A stretch of 40,819 nt of DNA from Muribaculaceae bacterium. GTDB lineage: Bacteria > Bacteroidota > Bacteroidia > Bacteroidales > Muribaculaceae. The translations under genes and the position numbers were made by a program. Numbering within the stretch: the first letter of the stretch is position 1; each line of letters begins with the position of its first letter. The notes beneath the pieces are model-generated. The model had not been told where the DNA came from and did no database searches. It worked only from the letters and a program-made list of their open reading frames with translations. The stretch lies in contig JAGCRW010000120.1 of NCBI GenBank assembly GCA_017964485.1, forward strand, positions 1 through 40,819. Direction: 5' to 3'. This document shows, in pieces, positions 7,808 to 15,691 of the stretch.

Positions 7808-9100
7808 ATGAAACGAATTTGTTTTATCCTTTTGATTATAAGTGCTGTTGCTTCTAATGCGCAGAATGCTAAAATAGTGGGTGTTATATGTCCTGAGTGC
7901 GGAGTGTATCTTGAGGGCGCTGACGCCAAACATTTCGATGATCCCGCCTATCATAATAGCGGTTGCACCTTTGTGAAGAAAAGTGAGAGCGAATCTTCGT
8001 CTTCTTCATTATCATCCGTTTCCAACTCAACACACCTTAAGGACCACACTCCACTCCCCGAGGTGAAAAGCGAATTAAATGTAAGCTCTGAGAGATATCA
8101 GCTCATCTACAAATCTGGTGTGGGCGACAACATGATAATGTGTCCGGCATGTAAAAGCGTGGTCCACGAGAGTTGGTGTTTACTTCTTCTCTACCAGAAG
8201 AAGGCCGAAGATGCAAGGAATAAAGCATTGGCTGCTAGATCAGTGCAAGACCGAGAAGCGGCTTTGCGTGAATTTCATGATGCCGAATTTCAGTTGAATT
8301 ATTTCTATGAAACTATTTTACCACAGTTGGAACAAAGTGCCTCAACGCAGCAGAATACGTCTCCTGAGCCCGCTTTAGGCAGCTACCAGCATCTCTCAAG
8401 CGTTGATATTAAGAACGGTTATGACAAGAAGCTAACTTTTGGCTACGATGCCACAGCCTACTGCAAGACTTCTCCCAACGGCACCGAGCGCTGGGTGCTC
8501 TACGACATGGACGGCCAGGAAGTGGGACAGTTCTCGAAGATTGAAGTGGCCGATGCCGGCAACGGGGAGGACGAATATTTCCTGGTGCGGGACGACAACG
8601 GGCAGTGGGGCGTCTACGGCCGTGGTGGAGGACTCATGTGCGAGCCGCGATACGAGAGTGTGAAACTGCTCACGGCTCTGCAAGGCGAAGGTCGACGGCC
8701 TTTCTTCGATGTGGGCCGGAGGCTCCCCAACGGGCAAGTGCTGCACGGCCTTGTGGACTCCTTTATCGTTTCAAGGGGAGAGGGTGAAATCACGCAGTGC
8801 GTGTTTGAGCAAATCGAATTGATTGACCGAAGCCCCGCGCCGTATGGCGTACTGGCAAAAGTGAAAAGTGATGGCAAGTGGGGCATCATTGACACGGAAA
8901 ATTATGGTGATATCATCATACCCCCAAAATACTCCTATATCAACACCTACTTCACACGAAAGGGTGGCATGTACTTTATCGTGGGAGACGGCAATGGCCT
9001 TGGTGCCTACCACGTTGAGACGATGCAAGAGGTTGTGCCAGTCACAAATGGCTATTCTTTGGATAAGGTGAGAAACTTGATTGACCAAATAGACCGATAA
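7808..9100 (+). CDS. Exported WG-repeat protein with two Cys/His zinc-like knots
   Basis: 430 residues with a signal peptide (about 1-19, ASNA/QNAK). Two similar Cys/His clusters follow: C28-x2-C31...H49-x3-C53 and C112-x2-C115-x4-H120-x3-C124, flanking a Ser-rich linker (about 60-75). The C-terminal half carries degenerate WG-type repeats: RDDNGQWGVYGRGGGLMCEP, KSDGKWGIIDTENYGDIIIP and GDGNGLGAYHVETM. WG repeats are presumed protein-interaction modules of unknown function. It follows the amidase in the same direction and ends at a strong bidirectional terminator. The function is unknown and zinc binding is inferred. Confidence 0.75.
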   Translation: MKRICFILLIISAVASNAQNAKIVGVICPECGVYLEGADAKHFDDPAYHNSGCTFVKKSESESSSSSLSSVSNSTHLKDHTPLPEVKSELNVSSERYQLIYKSGVGDNMIMCPACKSVVHESWCLLLLYQKKAEDARNKALAARSVQDREAALREFHDAEFQLNYFYETILPQLEQSASTQQNTSPEPALGSYQHLSSVDIKNGYDKKLTFGYDATAYCKTSPNGTERWVLYDMDGQEVGQFSKIEVADAGNGEDEYFLVRDDNGQWGVYGRGGGLMCEPRYESVKLLTALQGEGRRPFFDVGRRLPNGQVLHGLVDSFIVSRGEGEITQCVFEQIELIDRSPAPYGVLAKVKSDGKWGIIDTENYGDIIIPPKYSYINTYFTRKGGMYFIVGDGNGLGAYHVETMQEVVPVTNGYSLDKVRNLIDQIDR

Positions 9101-9121
9101 TATTCAGGTTGAGATGACGTA

Positions 9122-9158
9122 AAAAAGACAAGCAAATAGCCCATTTGCTTGTCTTTTT
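9122..9158. terminator. Strong bidirectional rho-independent terminator
   Basis: A perfect 16-bp stem (9122-9137 with 9143-9158) around a 5-base loop AGCCC. The A-rich left arm and T-rich right arm serve both the WG-repeat gene and the convergent M48 gene. Confidence 0.92.
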
Positions 9159-9186
9159 GTTGGATTGTCAATCAAGAATTATAGCT

Positions 9187-9990
9187 TCATTTAATGTAGG
9201 AGCCATACTCTTGTTTTACCTTCGGCAGTTTGCTCTTCAGGTTGTTGATGCGTGTTGCGTCGCTTGGGTGAGTGCTCATGAATTCGGCTTTGGTGTTGCT
9301 GCTGCTTGCGCTCATCTTCTGCCAGAAGGTGAGTGCGCAGTCGGGGTTGTAGCCTGCCATGGTCATAAGCACCAGACCGATGTCGTCGGCCTCGATCTCA
9401 TGCTTGCGCGAGAAGGGGAGCATAACACCATAGTTTGCGCCAAGTCCAAATACTTGGCTAGCAAGGTTTTGTGTCTGTTGGCTAGCGTTTTGGGTGATTG
9501 CACCCAGGATAGCTCCACCATATTCAAGAGCTTTCTGCTGGCTCAGGCGCTCGTTGCTGTGCTTGGCAACAGCGTGAGCTACCTCGTGTCCGAGCACCAC
9601 TGCTAGTTCGTCATCGCTGGCAATGATGTTCATAATGCCTTCATACACTACGATTTTGCCGCCAGGCATACAGAATGCGTTGAGCTGATTGTCGCGAACG
9701 AGGTTGAACTCCCATGCGAAGTTCTTTACTTGGTCGCTCATGCCGTGAGAGTTGAGGTAGGCTTCGGTTGCGGCAGCAATTTTGCGGCCCACGCGAGTTA
9801 CCTGATCGCATTTCACTGTTTGTGTTGACTTAGGTGCTTTGCTGATGTACTCTTTATAAGAAGCGAGGCTCGATTGCAGCACTTCGGCATCAGACACCAG
9901 ATTCAACTGATTACGCCCGGAGATGGGCACTTTGTTGCAGCCGCTAAGGAGCACTGCAACCATTGCTGTGAGTAAAAAGATCTTTTTCAT
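9187..9990 (-). CDS. M48-family metalloprotease lipoprotein
   Basis: 267 residues. The signal peptide ends in a lipobox, LLSGC, with Cys18 as the lipidation site. The zinc motif HEVAH (135-139) and the downstream EIEADDIGL third-ligand motif identify an M48 peptidase of the LoiP/YcaL/BepA-like periplasmic group, which acts in outer-membrane protein quality control in other bacteria. The residues after the lipobox (NKVPISGRNQLNLVSD) match the conserved 'tGR.ql.lvs' start of this group. It lies 28 bp after mrp and is probably cotranscribed with trmB-mrp. Confidence 0.93.
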   Translation of the reverse strand: MKKIFLLTAMVAVLLSGCNKVPISGRNQLNLVSDAEVLQSSLASYKEYISKAPKSTQTVKCDQVTRVGRKIAAATEAYLNSHGMSDQVKNFAWEFNLVRDNQLNAFCMPGGKIVVYEGIMNIIASDDELAVVLGHEVAHAVAKHSNERLSQQKALEYGGAILGAITQNASQQTQNLASQVFGLGANYGVMLPFSRKHEIEADDIGLVLMTMAGYNPDCALTFWQKMSASSSNTKAEFMSTHPSDATRINNLKSKLPKVKQEYGSYIK

Positions 9991-10018
9991 GATTGTAAAA
10001 GTATTTAGTATTTAGTTC

Positions 10019-11125
10019 TTAATGAGTTATTACACGCTTTGTTGGTGGAAGGGTGGCGTTGCGCTCGTCAATGGCTTCGCCTACTGCGGTGGCTAGTTTC
10101 ATAAATGCCATTCCTGAGACGGAATTCTCAAGGATTACTGGCACGCCGTCGTCGCCGCCCTTGCAGATGGTTGCCACAAGAGGAATTTGGCCCAGAAGTT
10201 TGACGTTAAGTTTCTCAGCGAGGTTCTTGCCGCCGTCACGCCCGAAGATGTAGTATTTCTCATCGGGATGTGCTGCAGGAGTGAACCATGACATGTTCTC
10301 TACGATGCCAAGAACGGGGACGTTGACGTGCTCGCCCATGAACATCGACACGCCCTTGCGTGCATCGGCGAGTGCCACCTCTTGCGGTGTGGTGACAACT
10401 ATTGCGCCAGTAATGGCGAGGGTCTGAACAAGAGTCAAGTGGATGTCGCTTGTGCCTGGAGGCATATCGATGATGAAGTAGTCGAGTTCTCCCCAGTTGG
10501 CCTCGGTGATAAGTTGCTTGAGCGCATTGCTCGCCATCGCTCCGCGCCACAAAACAGCCTGGTCTTTGCTCACTACGAAGCCAATGGATAGCACTTTCAC
10601 GCCATATTTCTCGGCAGGAACGATATATTTTTGTCCGTCAATCTCTTCCATGTAGAGTTGTTCATCCTCGATACCCAGCATTTTAGGAATTGAGGGCCCG
10701 AAGATGTCGGCATCAAGCAGTCCCACGCGGTAGCCCTGCTGAGCAAGCGCCACGGCGAGGTTGCACGCAACGGTTGATTTTCCCACGCCGCCTTTGCCGC
10801 TTGACACGCCAATGATGTTCTTAACACCTGGCAGTGGCTCGTTGGCCTTGGGTTTTGCCTCAGGGTCGGGAGTTTTGATGGCGATATTGCCCTTAATCTC
10901 CACTTCGGGGCTGATATATGTGTTGATTGCCACCTCGCTGGCCTTCACTATCGACTTGATGAAAGGATCGGTCTTCTTTGGGAAGATAAGCGAAAACGAG
11001 ACGCGGTTTCCGTCGATGCGGATATCGTCTTCGACCATTCCCATCGTCACGATGTCCTTGCCAGTGCCAGGATACCGCACCGTGCGCAAGGCGTCAAGTA
11101 TCAGTGATGGATAAAGTTCTGTCAT
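10019..11125 (-). CDS. mrp: Mrp/ApbC-type P-loop iron-sulfur carrier ATPase
   Basis: 368 residues. The N-terminal DUF59/MIP18-like domain (about 1-95) is followed by a deviant Walker A, KGGVGKST (111-118), and the ATPase core with DYFIIDMPPGTSDIHLT. The family loads Fe-S clusters on apoproteins. The CxxC pair that most ApbC/Mrp proteins carry after VENMSWF is absent: here the segment reads VENMSWFTPAAHPDEKYYIF. As I recall this is common in Bacteroidetes members, but it means cluster binding must differ from the E. coli model. It sits 16 bp after trmB in the same operon. Confidence 0.93.
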   Translation of the reverse strand: MTELYPSLILDALRTVRYPGTGKDIVTMGMVEDDIRIDGNRVSFSLIFPKKTDPFIKSIVKASEVAINTYISPEVEIKGNIAIKTPDPEAKPKANEPLPGVKNIIGVSSGKGGVGKSTVACNLAVALAQQGYRVGLLDADIFGPSIPKMLGIEDEQLYMEEIDGQKYIVPAEKYGVKVLSIGFVVSKDQAVLWRGAMASNALKQLITEANWGELDYFIIDMPPGTSDIHLTLVQTLAITGAIVVTTPQEVALADARKGVSMFMGEHVNVPVLGIVENMSWFTPAAHPDEKYYIFGRDGGKNLAEKLNVKLLGQIPLVATICKGGDDGVPVILENSVSGMAFMKLATAVGEAIDERNATLPPTKRVITH

Positions 11126-11141
11126 ATTTCTGTTTCAGGTT

Positions 11142-11915
11142 TTATTCTTGTTTGTTTGTGTCAAAGATTTGTGGCATTTGTATTTCGCCGCGGCCATAGC
11201 TGCGGTAGGTGTCGTGCTCAATTTCTATGTCGGGTTCTTGCAGATTACCATCGTGTGGCAGATGGAAACAGATGTACTTGATTGTGAGTCCGCGCTGTAG
11301 CCATTGCTGCTCGTAGTGGGTCTTGATTTCAAGGATATCATCGGCAAGTCCGCTGGCATATAGGTCAGGCGTATCAACCTCGGTGGCAAGATTGTTGAGA
11401 GAGGTGAGTTCGTGAGTATAAGTGTAGAGGAACGGACTGTCGGTTTTGAGGTGGACAAGTCCGTCGGGTACCAATATCTTGCGGTAGTTGTTCAGGAACC
11501 GTGTGCCGGTAAGGCGCTTATTGGCATTCTTCATTTGGGGGTCTGGGAAGGTAATCCAAATTTCAGAAACTTCGCCAGGTTCGAAGAAGTGGTCGATAAA
11601 CTCAATGCTGGTGCGAAGGAAGGCGATATTCTTGATACCCTCTTGCTCTACCATCTTGGCGCCTGTCCACATTCGCGCGCCCTTGATGTCAACGCCAATG
11701 TAGTTCTTGCCAGGGAACTTCTTTCCAAGCCCCACGGCATACTCTCCCTTGCCGCATCCCAGTTCGAGGACTATGGGGTTGGAGTTGTGGAAATACTGCT
11801 CGTTCCACTTGCCACGCATGGGGAAAGGTGCCTCTTGAAGTTTTGCAAACGGATATTGGAAGACGCATGAGAACGTCTCCATATCGGCAAATTTCTTGAG
11901 TTTGTTCTTTCCCAT
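11142..11915 (-). CDS. trmB: tRNA (guanine-N7-)-methyltransferase
   Basis: 257 residues from the ATG at 11915. An in-frame TTG four codons upstream (11927) is less likely. It makes m7G46 in tRNA using S-adenosylmethionine. Motif [21 protein letters not shown], the following [12 protein letters not shown], and the catalytic-region signature [16 protein letters not shown] are diagnostic. First gene of the trmB-mrp-M48 run. It begins 60 bp after the stop of the last LRR gene, and I see no convincing promoter in that gap. Confidence 0.95.
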   Translation of the reverse strand: MGKNKLKKFADMETFSCVFQYPFAKLQEAPFPMRGKWNEQYFHNSNPIVLELGCGKGEYAVGLGKKFPGKNYIGVDIKGARMWTGAKMVEQEGIKNIAFLRTSIEFIDHFFEPGEVSEIWITFPDPQMKNANKRLTGTRFLNNYRKILVPDGLVHLKTDSPFLYTYTHELTSLNNLATEVDTPDLYASGLADDILEIKTHYEQQWLQRGLTIKYICFHLPHDGNLQEPDIEIEHDTYRSYGRGEIQMPQIFDTNKQE

Positions 11916-11975
11916 AGTGTTAAGCAAACAAGCTTAAAGTAAACAAGGCAATAGCTGTTGCTCACTCAATAGATC

Positions 11976-13478
11976 TTACTTGCGCAAGAGTTTGAACGAG
12001 CGTTGAGCGCCGCCTTCGAGGATAACGTTCACGATATAGAACTTGCCGTTGAAGTTGGCGGTGTTGAGTTGTGCCTGTTCGCTGCCTGGTGCGGCAGTGC
12101 TCAGGAGTACACCGTTGATGTCGAAGATTGAGACTTTGGCGATTATAGCGTTAGCGTTCACGATGAGCATAGTGCCCTCAAAGTGAGCCTTGACTTGCAG
12201 GTCGTTGTTGTCAATCTCGTCGATGCTAGTGGGAGGAGAGTCTTGTTGGATTAAAAACTCTTTCCACTGCTCGGCGGCAGCATAGTCATCGGTTACCGAG
12301 GGGTCGGTTCTCAATGGGATTGTGGGTTGGTCCACTCCTGCCCACACACTGTCGCCAAGTTCGGGAACTGTGAGGGGATGTGCGGTGACCTCTTCAAGGC
12401 TAGTTTGTCCAGCCATAGCCATAGTGCCCACATATTCCACGCTTTCGGGGAAGGTGAAATCACGAATCTGATCCCAGTTGTAGAAGGCATAGTCACCAAT
12501 TGAAATCACTCCGTCTTTCACAGGCTGGTCCATATCGATGGCGTTGTTGCCAGCAAGCAGGTAGTTGCTCAGGCTAGTGATACCGTTGGGGATATCAATC
12601 TGCTCCATATTGAGGTTGTAGTAGAATGCGCCATCGCCCAGTGACTCCAATGACTGTGGAAGAGTGACGTTCTGTAGTGGGGTGTTGGCAAACGCCCACA
12701 TCCCAATGGTGGTGAGATTGTTGCACTTGTCGAGGGCAATATTCTCTACTCCCGAAGCGGCAAACGCAGCCTCGGCGATAGTAGTGAGATTGTTGCTCTC
12801 GTTGAGTCTTGCCGATTTCAATGCTGAGCATCCGCTGAAAGCACCAGGCCCTATCGCAGTGACATTGTCTCCCAATGTAACACTGGCGAGCTTCTTGCAG
12901 TCTTGGAAAGCATCCTTGCCCACAGTGAATGAGTTAGTGGGATTAATAGTCACAGCTTTAAGCTCATTGCAGCGTGAAAAAGCTCCTTCTCCCAGTTCTT
13001 GTAATCCTGCTGGGAGAGAAATTGATTTCAGTTTGTTGCACGACGAGAAAGCGTAGGGTTCTATTACCTCGAGTGTGCTAGGCAGCGTAAGGTATTCGAG
13101 CTGTTGGCAACCAGCAAAAGCCGCTTTGTCAATCTTTGTCAGTCCCTCGGGCAATGTCACACTACGCAGTTTCTTGCCCATTAGAGATGTTGGGGGAATC
13201 GCCTGACTATCATAGTTGGTTATTGACATGAAAACTGGTGACTTGGCGTCGTTATAGGCAAGCACTTCGGCGTTACTCAGGTTAAGTATCGACAAGTTGT
13301 TTAATTTGTCGGCGATGAATTTGAAATCGCGCGCGTCGATAGTGCCAGTTATGGTAAGCGAAGTGATAGAAGTGTCGTCAACGAGTGTTGACAGATTGCC
13401 TGCTGTGCAATTGACCTGCACCGCCCACATTGAGATGTAGGCAACGCAAGCAACTAATAGTGTGAGAATACGTTTCAT
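11976..13478 (-). CDS. BspA-like leucine-rich-repeat secreted protein (copy A)
   Basis: 500 residues with a signal peptide (about 1-19). The N-terminal domain shared with the two neighbouring paralogs (CTAGNLSTLVDDTSITSLTI, TIDARDF) leads into LRR_5 repeats of the Treponema/BspA type (about 105-370, with units like LPSTLEVIEPYAFSSCNKL). Unlike copies B and C it has no dockerin or cohesin-like part. After a short linker (SIDEIDN) it ends in a strand-rich domain finishing SFKLLRK, resembling a T9SS C-terminal sorting domain. Likely a surface protein, and adhesion is a common guess for the family. It has its own promoter and follows a hairpin after copy B. Confidence 0.85.
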   Translation of the reverse strand: MKRILTLLVACVAYISMWAVQVNCTAGNLSTLVDDTSITSLTITGTIDARDFKFIADKLNNLSILNLSNAEVLAYNDAKSPVFMSITNYDSQAIPPTSLMGKKLRSVTLPEGLTKIDKAAFAGCQQLEYLTLPSTLEVIEPYAFSSCNKLKSISLPAGLQELGEGAFSRCNELKAVTINPTNSFTVGKDAFQDCKKLASVTLGDNVTAIGPGAFSGCSALKSARLNESNNLTTIAEAAFAASGVENIALDKCNNLTTIGMWAFANTPLQNVTLPQSLESLGDGAFYYNLNMEQIDIPNGITSLSNYLLAGNNAIDMDQPVKDGVISIGDYAFYNWDQIRDFTFPESVEYVGTMAMAGQTSLEEVTAHPLTVPELGDSVWAGVDQPTIPLRTDPSVTDDYAAAEQWKEFLIQQDSPPTSIDEIDNNDLQVKAHFEGTMLIVNANAIIAKVSIFDINGVLLSTAAPGSEQAQLNTANFNGKFYIVNVILEGGAQRSFKLLRK

Positions 13479-13515
13479 TATCTTAGTTTTAGTTATTACT
13501 TATAGTTTCAACTTG

Positions 13516-13523
13516 CAAAAGTA
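13516..13523 (-). promoter_or_regulatory. -7 box (TACTTTTG) for LRR copy A
   Basis: TACTTTTG on the minus strand lies 37 bases before the ATG at 13478 and downstream of the copy B hairpin. No clear -33 element. Confidence 0.6.
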
Positions 13524-13551
13524 ATAATAAAACTTTAGATTATGAAATAAT

Positions 13552-13575
13552 AAGCGAAAATAGTTTTTTTCGCTT
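13552..13575 (-). terminator. Hairpin terminator after LRR copy B
   Basis: AAGCGAAAA (13552-13560) and TTTTCGCTT (13567-13575) form a perfect 9-bp stem with a 6-base loop, 31 bases after the copy B stop. An AT-rich stretch follows on the minus strand. Confidence 0.65.
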
Positions 13576-13606
13576 TTTAGGGCTTCGCTGGTTTGGGCTG
13601 GTTCTC

Positions 13607-15625
13607 TTACTTAACTACGACTTTCTTGTTGCCCACGATGTAGATGCCTGATGGGAGGCCGAGGGTTGCTTGAGAGGCTGTTACATTCTGTCGCAATAGT
13701 TGTCCTTGGGTGTTATAGACGTTGACTGGTTGGTCGTTTTCATCTACAGTGATGGTCTCAATCGCCGATGGTCCCAAAATGTTGATGTTGATGTTGTTGT
13801 CATAATACACATTCTCTTGGTAGTCGGCAAAGTAGATGCGACGAAGGGTGATGTAGTCGTTGTTGCTGAAGTCTTGGCTGCTGGAAACGTTGAGTGTTAG
13901 GAGCAGACCATTGTAACCTTCAATGTCATCGCTGGCGGGGGAGTAACAAAGTAAGCGGTAATTGTTGTCCTCAAATTGGCCTACATATACCTCGTGTCCA
14001 ATGCATCGGTTGGAGAGCGTGGCACCGTCGATGGTGATGAAGCTCGGAGTTATGATGTCGAACTGGAATGCGGTGTAGTTGATGGTGTTGTTGAGTGAGA
14101 TTTCGATCTTTGCTTTGTGTGTTGCGGTTTCGGATCCCAGAGCTTCAATTTCGTCCTCAAACCATAGGTTCATGGGGTAGTCAGCTGGTTTCACACCATT
14201 GATGATGTTGTAGATAGCAACAATGTCGCCAATGTCAATGCGCCCATTGCTTGCCACGTCGGTGCGGTCGAGGTTGATGCCTTCGGTAATGCCTTCAATA
14301 AGGTAACTTCTCAGGCTAGTTGCATCGAGAGTGTTGACAAAGCCGTCGCAATTCACATCACCTCGCAGCTGTGCCACGCCAACGAGGAAATCTTGCCATT
14401 GCAAAGCTGCTAGGTAGTTGTTGAGGCTCTCCTCCTTGACGTTGAGTTTAACGCTGCTCTGGTTAATTCCCGCCCATACGTTGTCGCCGAGTTCGGGCGC
14501 TTTGGCGGGCTCACTAGTGATTTCTCGCAGTTGTGTTATTCCCGACATAGCATGAGTGCCAATGTAATAAACCCTTTGTGGCACAGTTATCTTGGCGTGC
14601 TGCGACTGGTTGAAGATGGCATAGTCACCAATGTTACCCATGTTCTGTGTCATGAAAGGTGTGCCTTTGATATGGTTGCAGCCGGCGAGCATATAGTCGG
14701 ACAGGTAACTCAGAGTGTTGGGCAGTTCGAGAGTGGAGAGTGTGTTGGTGTAATACAGAATTCCCTCGTCAAGTCTCTTGACATGGGCTGGCAGTGAGAA
14801 TGTCTTGAGTTTTGTGCGTGCCAGCGCCCAGGCACCAATGTGCGTGAGGTGAGGGGTGTATTCCAGGTCGAGTTCTTCGAGTCCAGATCTGTAGAAGGTC
14901 ATGTCGCCAATGTCCTCAAGTTTTGAACCTGGCAAGATGTTGATTTTCTTTAGCTCTTTGCATGTGGCGAAGGTTCCGTTACCAAGTGAGGTAACAGCAG
15001 TTCCAATAGTCACATTGTTGAGTTTCATACAATGGGCAAACGCTTCGTCGCCAATCTCAATGTCGCCACTAGGGTTAATGACGAGCGTGGTGAGATTGTT
15101 GCAGTGAGCGAAAGCTTTGCTTCCTAGGTAGTTGATAGAGCCATCAATGGTGACCTGTTTCAGCGATGAGCATGAATTGAAAGCGTCATCACCAATCTTC
15201 TTCAGCGATGAGGGGAAATTGATGGCGGTAAGTGCTTTGCACCCCGCGAAAGCGCCATAGTCGATGGCGGTAAGGTTGGCGGGCAGATTAACAGTTTGAA
15301 GTTTCACCATGCCCGCAAAAGCACAGTATGGCAGGGTGTTATTGGCATATATGTATGCGCCTGGCAGCATCCCGTCGCTGGGTGTGCTGTTATAGGCAAC
15401 GATAGTGGCGTTGGTGAGGTCAAGTATTCTTAGGTGGACCAACTCGTCATTTATGAACAAGAAGTCGCGTGCATCAAGGGTGCCGTTCACTGTGAGAGAG
15501 TAAACGTCGTGATTGGTGAGTATCGTTGATAGCTTTCCAGCAGTGCTGGTGACCGTTGTTGCCTGAAGATGCAACACGGTTGCCAGCAGCAATGCTAAAA
15601 GATGGAACCTCTTGAACATAGCCAT
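13607..15625 (-). CDS. BspA-like LRR protein with dockerin and cohesin-like domains (copy B)
   Basis: 672 residues with a signal peptide (about 1-22). ATG at 15625 is used; a second ATG two codons later is equally possible. Domain order: shared N-terminal domain; LRR_5 repeats (about 110-385); a type I dockerin-like pair from residue 422 (GDVNCDGFVNTLD, then DVASNGRIDIGD); a cohesin-like beta-sandwich (about 490-620); and a C-terminal T9SS-like sorting segment ending GIYIVGNKKVVVK. The second dockerin calcium loop is weakened (Ala at the third ligand position, Asn at the fifth). It lies 66 bp after copy C with no clear promoter, so a C-B transcript is likely. Confidence 0.85.
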   Translation of the reverse strand: MAMFKRFHLLALLLATVLHLQATTVTSTAGKLSTILTNHDVYSLTVNGTLDARDFLFINDELVHLRILDLTNATIVAYNSTPSDGMLPGAYIYANNTLPYCAFAGMVKLQTVNLPANLTAIDYGAFAGCKALTAINFPSSLKKIGDDAFNSCSSLKQVTIDGSINYLGSKAFAHCNNLTTLVINPSGDIEIGDEAFAHCMKLNNVTIGTAVTSLGNGTFATCKELKKINILPGSKLEDIGDMTFYRSGLEELDLEYTPHLTHIGAWALARTKLKTFSLPAHVKRLDEGILYYTNTLSTLELPNTLSYLSDYMLAGCNHIKGTPFMTQNMGNIGDYAIFNQSQHAKITVPQRVYYIGTHAMSGITQLREITSEPAKAPELGDNVWAGINQSSVKLNVKEESLNNYLAALQWQDFLVGVAQLRGDVNCDGFVNTLDATSLRSYLIEGITEGINLDRTDVASNGRIDIGDIVAIYNIINGVKPADYPMNLWFEDEIEALGSETATHKAKIEISLNNTINYTAFQFDIITPSFITIDGATLSNRCIGHEVYVGQFEDNNYRLLCYSPASDDIEGYNGLLLTLNVSSSQDFSNNDYITLRRIYFADYQENVYYDNNININILGPSAIETITVDENDQPVNVYNTQGQLLRQNVTASQATLGLPSGIYIVGNKKVVVK

Positions 15626-15691
15626 CAGTTGTTAGCCCTTAGTTCATTCTAGAGTTCTTGATTTACTAGAATTCTAGACACCTAAAACTTG

